From contig PNIE01000032.1 in assembly GCA_002877875.1 (NCBI GenBank), forward strand, positions 1-17,495: a DNA stretch of 17,495 nucleotides. Reading direction: 5' to 3'. Source of the DNA: Caldimicrobium thiodismutans. Lineage in GTDB: Bacteria > Desulfobacterota > Thermodesulfobacteria > Thermodesulfobacteriales > Thermodesulfobacteriaceae. Each line of letters opens with the position of its first letter. The stretch's first letter is position 1. Below are positions 7,277-12,416 of the stretch, piece by piece. The notes below the pieces were generated by a model. That model did no database searches and had not been told where the DNA came from. It worked only from the letters and a program-made list of their open reading frames with translations. Position numbers and translations under genes: made by a program.

Positions 7277-8653
7277 ATGCCGAAAGTAAGCCCTTATATC
7301 TTTAGAGAATATGATATAAGAGGAAAAGTTGGAGTGGATTTTACGGAAGAGGTAGTAAGGCTTATTGGAAAGGCCTATGGGACCTTGGTTAAAAATTCTG
7401 GTGGGAAAAGGGTAGTTACTGGTAGAGATGGAAGACTTTCAGGCCCAGCTCTTCATCAAGCTTTAATAGAGGGTATTTTGTCTACAGGGGTTGAAGTAGT
7501 TAACCTTGGGGTAACGCCTACTCCGGTAATGTATTTCTCCCTTTTTAACCTTGAGGGTGTAGATGGTGGTATTCAACTTACTGGTTCCCACAATCCTCCT
7601 GAATTCAATGGTCTAAAGATTTGTCTTGGCAAAAACACCCTCTTTGGAGAGGATATTCAAAAAATTCGTAAAATTATTGAAGAAGAGGCCTTTGAAAAGG
7701 GGAAAGGAAATTATTTTGAAGTAAATATCCTTGATACTTATATTGAGTATCTTTCCAATCATATAAAGCTTGAAAGACCTCTGAGAATTGCCCTTGACCC
7801 AGGAAACGGAGTATGTGCCCTCACAGCTCCAGAGATTTTTAAGAGACTTTCCTGTGAGGTTGATTGCCTATTTTGCGAGGTTGATGGAACCTTTCCTAAT
7901 CACCATCCGGACCCTGTAGTTCCTGAAAATCTTAGATTTTTAAAAGAGGTTGTTACCAAAAAGGGGTTGGAGGTAGGTTTTGGCTACGATGGAGATGGAG
8001 ATAGAATTGGGGTGATAGATGAAAAGGGAAATATTATTTGGGGAGATGAGCTTTTAATTATTTTTGCCAAAGATTTACTGGAAAAACATCCAGGAGCCAA
8101 AATTATTGGAGAGGTCAAATGTTCAAGGGTTCTTTATCAGACTATAGAGAAGCTTGGCGGAAAACCTATTATGTGGAAAACAGGGCATTCTCTTATTAAA
8201 AATAAAATGAAAGAAGAAGGGGCTCTCCTTGCAGGAGAGATGAGTGGTCATATCTTTTTTGCTGACAGATGGTTTGGCTTTGATGATGGAGTATATGCTA
8301 GTTTAAGGCTTGCCGAAATCATTTCTCGTTCTTCAAAACCCCTTTCAAGCTATCTTGAAGGCCTTCCTAAGATGTATTCCACTCCAGAGATAAGAACCGA
8401 TTGTCCTGATGAAATAAAGTTTAAAGTAGTTGCTGAACTGGTTGAGAGATTTAAAAAAGAGGGCCTTAAAGTGATAGATATTGATGGAGCAAGGATTGAA
8501 TTTGACAAAGGTTGGGCCTTGGTTAGAGCCTCAAATACGCAACCCGTTTTAGTGTTACGCTTTGAGGCTGAAACCGAGGAATTTTTAGAAATCTTAAAAG
8601 AAAAGGTATATTCTGCCCTTGAAGAGACCTTTAAAAAATATGGAGTCTCTTAG
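7277..8653 (+). CDS. Phosphomannomutase/phosphoglucomutase (alpha-D-phosphohexomutase)
   Basis: The enzyme interconverts hexose 1- and 6-phosphates, feeding nucleotide-sugar synthesis for cell-surface glycans or glycogen. At 458 residues it has the full four-domain length. Motifs: FREYDIRG near the N-terminus; TGSHNPPEFNGLK with phospho-Ser104; Mg-binding loop DGDGDR at 238-243; sugar-binding GEMSGH at 320-325; and phosphate-binding RASNTQPVLVLRFEA at 417-431. GEMSGH and the last motif match the AlgC-type bifunctional PMM/PGM rather than GlmM. The ribosome-binding sequence AAGGAGTAGGA lies over the end of the DAHP synthase gene, so the two are co-translated. Its 3' end overlaps the next gene by 14 nt. 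Confidence 0.93.
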   Translation: MPKVSPYIFREYDIRGKVGVDFTEEVVRLIGKAYGTLVKNSGGKRVVTGRDGRLSGPALHQALIEGILSTGVEVVNLGVTPTPVMYFSLFNLEGVDGGIQLTGSHNPPEFNGLKICLGKNTLFGEDIQKIRKIIEEEAFEKGKGNYFEVNILDTYIEYLSNHIKLERPLRIALDPGNGVCALTAPEIFKRLSCEVDCLFCEVDGTFPNHHPDPVVPENLRFLKEVVTKKGLEVGFGYDGDGDRIGVIDEKGNIIWGDELLIIFAKDLLEKHPGAKIIGEVKCSRVLYQTIEKLGGKPIMWKTGHSLIKNKMKEEGALLAGEMSGHIFFADRWFGFDDGVYASLRLAEIISRSSKPLSSYLEGLPKMYSTPEIRTDCPDEIKFKVVAELVERFKKEGLKVIDIDGARIEFDKGWALVRASNTQPVLVLRFEAETEEFLEILKEKVYSALEETFKKYGVS

Positions 8654-9083
8654 AGAATTCTTTTCAAAGCTGAATTTACCTCCCAAAGTTAAAGAGAGTT
8701 TAAACCTCTACCTAAAGATCAAAAAATATTGGCCAAACCTTATGGAAACATTTTCAGAAGAAGCCCTACCTCTTTACATTGAAGATGGTGTGCTTTTTAT
8801 AGGAGTATCAGATAATTATCTTTTGCAAGAATTGAATCATAGATATCTTGAACTTTTAGAAAAAATTAAAAATCTTCTTAAGGAAGAAGCCCCTAAAATT
8901 AAGGGATTAAAATTCCTCTTTCATAGAGGTTTTAGAAATCTTAAGAGCTCATCCAAGAAGATTTCCTTTAGGAAGGTCTTTTTAGAGGAGGAGTATAGGC
9001 TTTTGAGAGAGCTTTGCCAAAGTCTTCCTGATCAGGAACTTTCTCAGTCTTTCCTTAGAGTTCTTAAATATTATTCTTTTTAA
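8640..9083 (+). CDS. DciA/DUF721-like protein (putative replicative helicase loader)
   Basis: From the ATG at 8640 the product is 147 residues. The first 100 show the DUF721/DciA pattern: a short helix, KKYWPNL with the conserved Trp, a strand GVLFIGVSDNYLLQEL where family members read a hydrophobic strand followed by an aromatic/EL helix, then a helix and a final strand IKGLKFLFHRG. DciA interacts with the replicative helicase DnaB in most bacteria lacking DnaC. Assignment rests on pattern recognition, so confidence is moderate. An in-frame TTG at 8619 gives seven more residues but sits deeper in the mutase gene and has no better ribosome-binding site; the ATG overlaps the mutase stop by 14 nt, typical of coupling. 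The last 40 residues (LEEEYRLLRELCQ...) form a helical tail of unknown role. Confidence 0.6.
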   Translation: MESLREFFSKLNLPPKVKESLNLYLKIKKYWPNLMETFSEEALPLYIEDGVLFIGVSDNYLLQELNHRYLELLEKIKNLLKEEAPKIKGLKFLFHRGFRNLKSSSKKISFRKVFLEEEYRLLRELCQSLPDQELSQSFLRVLKYYSF

Positions 9084-9096
9084 TAAAATCTTTTAA
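9078..9096 (+). repeat. 19 bp direct repeat, copy 1 (upstream of the Rrf2 gene)
   Basis: TTTTAATAAAATCTTTTAA begins within the stop region of the DciA-like gene. It matches copy 2 (9128-9146) at 18 of 19 positions, and the two copies start exactly 50 bp apart. Together they bracket the Rrf2 gene's -10 element, so they are candidate binding sites for the Rrf2 protein or another regulator. Confidence 0.6.
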
Positions 9097-9109
9097 AAAT
9101 TGAAAAACT

Positions 9110-9118
9110 TGGTATAAT
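9110..9118 (+). promoter_or_regulatory. Extended -10 promoter of the Rrf2 regulator gene
   Basis: TGGTATAAT is a perfect TATAAT with an extended -10 TGn, 40 nt before the Rrf2 ATG. The -35 position (9090-9095, CTTTTA) is poor, as is common with extended -10 promoters. That -35 position lies inside the first direct repeat, and the transcript start (about 9125) lies just before the second. Confidence 0.6.
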
Positions 9119-9127
9119 ATAGCAAAA

Positions 9128-9146
9128 TTTTAATAAAGTCTTTTAA
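9128..9146 (+). repeat. 19 bp direct repeat, copy 2 (leader of the Rrf2 gene)
   Basis: TTTTAATAAAGTCTTTTAA differs from copy 1 only at the eleventh base (G for A). It ends just before the ribosome-binding stretch GAGGG (9147-9151). A protein bound here would block the early transcribed region. Confidence 0.6.
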
Positions 9147-9157
9147 GAGGGAAAAAT

Positions 9158-9577
9158 ATGGAGTTTGGGATTATTGAAGATTACGCTGTAAGGATGGTTC
9201 TCTATCTTTCAAGAAATCCTGAAAAGATTTCCTCTCGCCAGGAAATAAGTCAAGCTATGCAGATTCCTATCAGTGTTCTTGCAAGGATTGGTCAGATCCT
9301 TGAGGCCGGTGGTATTGTTGAAATCCAAAGGGGAAAAAAGGGTGGATATAGGTTAAGGAAGCCCCCTGAAAAGATCACCTTGCTTGAAGTTATTGAGAGC
9401 TTTGTGGGAAAAATTGCCATAAACAAGTGCGTCGATAATCCTAATTTTTGCGTAAGAGAGGGAATTTGTCCTGTAAACTTTGTTTGGAAAGAAATTAATG
9501 AAAAATTTAGAGAGCTTTTAAAGATCGATTTTAAAACCTTACTTGAAAAGGAAAGGACTTTACTTCAAAATAAGTAA
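9158..9577 (+). CDS. Rrf2 family transcriptional regulator, probable Fe-S binder
   Basis: The 139-residue protein has the Rrf2 layout: an N-terminal winged helix with DYAVRMVLYLS, ISQAMQIPISVLARIGQILEAGGIV as recognition-helix region, and wing KKGGYRLRKPP (60-70), then the dimerization helix. Cys91, Cys98 and Cys104 lie in the loop where IscR carries Cys92, Cys98 and Cys104 and NsrR carries its three cysteines, although the first gap is six rather than five residues. Such proteins sense iron-sulfur status, nitric oxide or oxidants through a [2Fe-2S] or [4Fe-4S] cluster. No isc or suf genes are adjacent, so the signal cannot be named. It has its own extended -10 promoter between two direct repeats, which suggests autoregulation. 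The ribosome-binding site is AAGAGGG, 6 nt before the ATG. Confidence 0.9.
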   Translation: MEFGIIEDYAVRMVLYLSRNPEKISSRQEISQAMQIPISVLARIGQILEAGGIVEIQRGKKGGYRLRKPPEKITLLEVIESFVGKIAINKCVDNPNFCVREGICPVNFVWKEINEKFRELLKIDFKTLLEKERTLLQNK

Positions 9578-9594
9578 CTTTATTATCCTAAACT

Positions 9595-10218
9595 ATGAAG
9601 AATTTTATTTTTTTAAGGCATGGTCCTGTTGCAGAGGAATATCGCAAGATCTTTTACGGTCAAATGGATGTGCCCCTTTCCCCTCAAGGGGAAAAACTCT
9701 CCCTTGAGGTGGTGGAAGGTTTAAAAAAATTACCTCTGAAGAAACTATATTCAAGCCCCTTAAAAAGGGCTTTATATCCAGCTTTAGTTCTCTCCAAGGA
9801 AAAGGAAATACCCCTTGAAATAAGAGAAGAGTTAAAAGAAATCAACTATGGAGAGTGGGCAGGAAGGGATAGAGAAGAGGTTTATAAGGAGCCTCTTTAT
9901 TGGGAGAGATTAAAAAAGGATACCTTAGCTCCGCCTGGTGGGGAATCCCTGAGAGAATTAAGAGCGAGGACAAAAACCTTTTGGGAGTCCTTAAAATCCC
10001 TCGAAGAGGGAAATTATGCTATCTTTACCCATGGAGGATTTATAAGAGCCCTTCTTTGTGAACTCTTAGAACTTAAAAGTTCCCAATTCTTTACCTTCGA
10101 GGTTTATCACTTAAGGGCAGTTCTTATAACTCTCTTTGAAGATGGAATTTTTGTAATAAAAGGTCTCAATTTAAAAGTAGATGAAATTAAAGACCTCTTA
10201 GAAGCTTCTTACTGGTAA
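9595..10218 (+). CDS. Histidine phosphatase superfamily protein (CobC/phosphoglycerate-mutase-like)
   Basis: The 207-residue protein carries LRHG at 7-10 with catalytic His9, the second phosphate-binding Arg58 (SSPLKRA), the acid Glu82 (EINYGEWAG) and the second active-site His146 (FTHGG). PPGGES at 113-118 is typical of the small-molecule branch that includes alpha-ribazole phosphatase CobC and 2,3-bisphosphoglycerate-independent-looking phosphatases. No cobalamin genes are nearby, so the substrate is open. The gene lies 17 nt after the Rrf2 gene and is probably co-transcribed. It has no recognisable ribosome-binding site before the ATG (the preceding bases read TTATTATCCTAAACT), so expression may be low or coupled. 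Confidence 0.85.
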   Translation: MKNFIFLRHGPVAEEYRKIFYGQMDVPLSPQGEKLSLEVVEGLKKLPLKKLYSSPLKRALYPALVLSKEKEIPLEIREELKEINYGEWAGRDREEVYKEPLYWERLKKDTLAPPGGESLRELRARTKTFWESLKSLEEGNYAIFTHGGFIRALLCELLELKSSQFFTFEVYHLRAVLITLFEDGIFVIKGLNLKVDEIKDLLEASYW

Positions 10219-10631
10219 GACTTTAAATCGCCTGTAAAAATTTTTTTGTTTTTCTGGTAGGGACCTTTTTTAGCTATCTTATTTGGAATAAAAAAGCCCT
10301 GGGAAGGAAAAGTTTGTGGATTTTGAAAAAAAAATTGAGAATTTATACTTTGACTTTTGAGATGGAGGGAGTAAGAGAAGAGCTTATAGGAGTGACTTGA
10401 CAGAGATCTTTTCCAGAAAAAGAGTTTCAATGAGCTTTTAATAGGAGTGGAGAGGGTTTAGGCCTAGATGGCTGGCTAAACTTTTCCTAGATAATTTCTT
10501 TATAAGTCTATTTAATTTTCTAAAAGAAAATCTCCAAAGAGTCTTCTTAAAAGATTTTAAAGAAAAGATGAGGAAATTTTTCACCTTTTCATTTTTCAAC
10601 AAATTTTATAAAATGTTGTAAAAAAGAGATC
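10219..10631. other. 413 bp gene-free region before the TSUP permease gene
   Basis: No convincing coding frame is seen on either strand; the only open frame, on the minus strand, starts at a TTG without a ribosome-binding site and has low-complexity composition. The stretch is AT-rich with several short inverted repeats, for example ATTTTCT-AAA-AGAAAAT (10515-10531). A TTGACA occurs at 10397-10402 but no -10 box lies at a suitable distance. No known RNA family was recognised. Either the promoter and leader of the permease gene or decayed sequence would fit. Confidence 0.5.
10597..10618. promoter_or_regulatory. Imperfect palindrome next to the permease start, candidate operator
   Basis: A perfect 12 bp palindrome ATTTTATAAAAT (10603-10614) is flanked by CAAC (10597-10600) and GTTG (10615-10618), with two extra A bases on the left. 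It ends 13 nt before the permease ATG and includes possible -10-like TATAAA. AT-rich palindromes arise by chance, so this is a weak call. Confidence 0.3.
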
Positions 10632-11624
10632 ATGGAATATAATGAGTATTTCAAAAACTGGGAGGGGGTAGCTATAAGGGTTTATTTTGTGTTATTCCTT
10701 TTGTTTTTAGTTTTTTTCTTTTGGGACTTGAGTTTGGCCTCTGAAGTTTCTTCTCATATTATTGAGGGTGGTTCAAGATTCCCCTGGTGGGCTTGGCCTC
10801 TTTTGCTTTTTATAGTAACTTTTGTTCTCGGGATAATTGTAGTCCTTGGAGGAGTTGGAGGAGGTGTGCTTTTTGTGCCTATTGTGGGTGGTTTTTTTCC
10901 TTTTAACTTGGATTTTGTAAGGGGTGCAGGGTTACTTGTAGCCCTTTCTGGTGCCCTTGCTGCAGGTCCTGGACTCTTAAGAAGAGGTCTTGCGGATTTA
11001 AGACTTAGCCTTCCTTTGGCGCTCATTGCCTCTACAAGTGCTATTGTAGGAGCTATGATCGGGCTTTCCTTACCTAAAAATGTGGTTAATACCTTCCTTG
11101 GACTCACTATCCTTGGTATTGTTGTTATTATGCTTACTGCCAAAAAGTCTGAATACCCTGAGGTTAAAAAGGCAGATGCCCTTTCTCAGGCTTTAAAAAT
11201 ATATGGAGTTTACTATGAGCCAACTACTGGAAAAGAAATCGAGTGGAAAGTGCATAGGACTCCCTTAGCTCTTCTTCTCTTTGTAGTGATTGGAATTATG
11301 GCAGGCATGTTTGGGCTTGGAGCAGGGTGGGCCAATGTGCCTGTGCTTAATCTTCTTATGGGAGTCCCTTTGAAGGTGGCTGTTTCAACGAGCAAGTTTT
11401 TGCTTTCCATTACTGATACCTCAGCTGCCTGGATCTATTTAAATAGCGGAGCCATCATTCCTATGATAGTGGTTCCCTCTATTATCGGAATTATGCTTGG
11501 CTCCATTGTGGGAGTTAGAATCCTTGCTATAGCTAAGCCAAAGATTATTCGCTGGGTGGTAATTGGGCTTCTTGCCTTCTCTGGTTTAAGAGCCCTTCTT
11601 AAGGGCCTAGGCATATGGACTTAA
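10632..11624 (+). CDS. TSUP family permease (TauE/SafE), putative sulfite/organosulfonate exporter
   Basis: The 330-residue membrane protein has an N-terminal hydrophobic segment (16-34) and then two homologous halves. Each half carries the glycine-rich signature: GGVGGGVLFVP (73-83) and GLGAGWANVPVLN (228-240), followed in the second half by PLKVAVSTSKFLLSITDTSAAWIYL. About eight or nine transmembrane helices are visible, with a soluble loop near 171-210. TSUP proteins move sulfite, sulfonates or related anions, often outward. In a probable sulfur-metabolising anaerobe, sulfite or sulfate transport is plausible but not shown. A small membrane protein gene follows after 31 nt and probably encodes its partner. 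The ribosome-binding site is weak (AAGAGAT, 4 nt). Confidence 0.88.
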   Translation: MEYNEYFKNWEGVAIRVYFVLFLLFLVFFFWDLSLASEVSSHIIEGGSRFPWWAWPLLLFIVTFVLGIIVVLGGVGGGVLFVPIVGGFFPFNLDFVRGAGLLVALSGALAAGPGLLRRGLADLRLSLPLALIASTSAIVGAMIGLSLPKNVVNTFLGLTILGIVVIMLTAKKSEYPEVKKADALSQALKIYGVYYEPTTGKEIEWKVHRTPLALLLFVVIGIMAGMFGLGAGWANVPVLNLLMGVPLKVAVSTSKFLLSITDTSAAWIYLNSGAIIPMIVVPSIIGIMLGSIVGVRILAIAKPKIIRWVVIGLLAFSGLRALLKGLGIWT

Positions 11625-11655
11625 GATTCATCAAGACTCTACAAGGAGGAGGACT

Positions 11656-12072
11656 ATGAACAGAGAGATCAAACCTTCAGAAGAACAGCTGGCTTATGCC
11701 ACTATTCTTGACTGGGGTATGAAATTAGGATTAATTGGAATTATCATTACTTTTGTCATTTATCTTTTTGGTATATTTCCAGCCTATATTTCTGTGGAGG
11801 AGTTACCAAGATACTGGAAGCTCAATGTGCATAACTATCTTGAGGTAACAGGTATTCAGTCAGGATGGACCTGGTTGAAATTAATTTCAAAAGGAGATTT
11901 TTTAAATTTTTTACCTATTGCTTTTCTTGCAGGTTTGACTATTCTCTGTTACATAAGGATCTTGCCAATTTTTATAAAGAAAAAAGATACTCCCTATGTT
12001 ATTTTAACACTCCTTCAGATATTAATTCTTTTACTGGCAGCTTCAGGGATTCTTAAGGTGGGAGCTCACTAA
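11656..12072 (+). CDS. Small three-helix membrane protein, TSUP partner (DUF1634-like)
   Basis: The 138-residue protein has three predicted membrane helices (about 23-45, 84-106 and 114-135), with a conserved-looking extramembrane segment between helices 1 and 2 containing ELPRYWKLNVHNYLE and GWTW. Small multi-helix proteins, including DUF1634 members, often follow TSUP genes, and this pairing suggests an accessory subunit. I do not recognise a catalytic motif, and the DUF1634 label is tentative. The gene has one of the strongest ribosome-binding sites in the window, AAGGAGGAGG at 11642-11651, so it may be made in excess over the permease. A GC-rich hairpin follows 16 nt after the stop. Confidence 0.65.
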   Translation: MNREIKPSEEQLAYATILDWGMKLGLIGIIITFVIYLFGIFPAYISVEELPRYWKLNVHNYLEVTGIQSGWTWLKLISKGDFLNFLPIAFLAGLTILCYIRILPIFIKKKDTPYVILTLLQILILLLAASGILKVGAH

Positions 12073-12088
12073 GCTTCTTAGTTCTCTT

Positions 12089-12109
12089 TTAGGGGGCAGG
12101 GCCCCCTAA
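12089..12109 (+). terminator. GC-rich hairpin after the TSUP operon, without a T-tract
   Basis: TTAGGGGGC (12089-12097), loop AGG, and GCCCCCTAA (12101-12109) form a perfect 9 bp stem. It is not followed by a run of T on either strand. Its place between the permease operon and the ffs promoter fits a transcription end or mRNA 3'-end stabiliser. Confidence 0.45.
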
Positions 12110-12163
12110 GAATAAACCAGTAATTATGAAAATTGGGGAATAAGGATAATTAAACCTTTAAGG

Positions 12164-12195
12164 TGCATAGAATTTATGCAAAAATGTATTATAAT
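12164..12195 (+). promoter_or_regulatory. Promoter of the SRP RNA, with an inverted repeat over its -35 region
   Basis: TATAAT at 12190-12195 would start transcription about 7-10 nt on, near 12203-12205, exactly where the SRP RNA begins. There is no good -35 box at 16-18 bp. Instead TGCATA (12164-12169), five bases, and TATGCA (12175-12180) form a perfect 6 bp inverted repeat across the expected -35 position, possibly an activator or repressor site. Confidence 0.6.
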
Positions 12196-12204
12196 CCTAA
12201 GTAA

Positions 12205-12303
12205 GGCTATTGGGGTGCCTGTGCGACGGATCCCGGTGAACCCCGCCAGGCCCGAAAGGGAGCAACGGTAGCCGGGCTCTCCGGGCAGGTTCCCCCAATA
12301 GCC
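12205..12303 (+). ncRNA. ffs: Signal recognition particle RNA, small bacterial type (4.5S RNA)
   Basis: A hairpin of about 99 nt is closed by GGCTATTGGGG (12205-12215) and CCCCAATAGCC (12293-12303), which pair perfectly over 11 bp. The apical part has the invariant SRP domain IV pattern: GCCAGGCCCGAAAGGGAGCA (12245-12264), i.e. a GNRA tetraloop (GAAA, where E. coli has GGAA) on a CCC/GGG stem, with the CAGG and AGCA bulges that bind the Ffh M domain. With Ffh and FtsY it targets membrane proteins during translation. It is the small form without an Alu domain. The next gene, tRNA-Sec, starts 17 nt downstream with no terminator between. Confidence 0.95.
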
Positions 12304-12320
12304 CCTTAAGATTTTAAAGG

Positions 12321-12410
12321 GGAGGCGTTAGGGGGCTGGTGCCCCTCCCGGGCTTCAAACCCGGTGCACCTCAAAAAGGGGTGGGTGGGTTCAATTCCCA
12401 TACGCCTCCG
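12321..12410 (+). tRNA. selC: tRNA-Sec (selenocysteine, anticodon UCA)
   Basis: The 90 nt sequence folds as a selenocysteine tRNA. It has an 8 bp acceptor stem (GGAGGCGT 12321-12328 with ACGCCTCC 12402-12409), a 6 bp D stem with a TGGT loop (12331-12346), a 5 bp anticodon stem with loop CTTCAAA (12353-12359; anticodon TCA 12355-12357), a long variable arm CACCTC-AAAAA-GGGGTG (12367-12383) and a 5 bp T stem with loop TTCAATT. The 8+5 arrangement and discriminator G (12410) are the bacterial tRNA-Sec hallmarks. CCA is not encoded and must be added. It reads UGA as selenocysteine together with SelA, SelB and a SECIS element, none of which is in the window. Confidence 0.96.
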
Positions 12411-12416
12411 CTTAAA

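Noticed and set aside
8619..8639. TTG start for the DciA-like gene
   Set aside because: The ATG at 8640 is preferred, because the extra seven residues only restate the mutase 3' end in another frame and no better ribosome-binding site supports the TTG.
10209..10430. Minus-strand open frame of 73 codons after the histidine phosphatase
   Set aside because: It starts at TTG without a ribosome-binding site, is rich in Ser/Phe/Lys/Gln as expected from AT-rich noncoding DNA, and overlaps the 3' end of a real gene.
10754..11143. Minus-strand open frame of 129 codons inside the TSUP permease gene
   Set aside because: It is antisense to a clear membrane permease; its Pro/Thr/Lys-rich product is the mirror of hydrophobic codons.
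12339..12416. Upstream extension of the M48 protease from a GTG
   Set aside because: These 26 codons are tRNA-Sec sequence; the residues (PLPGFKPGAPQKG...) resemble no signal peptide, and the true N-terminal helix follows the ATG at 12417.
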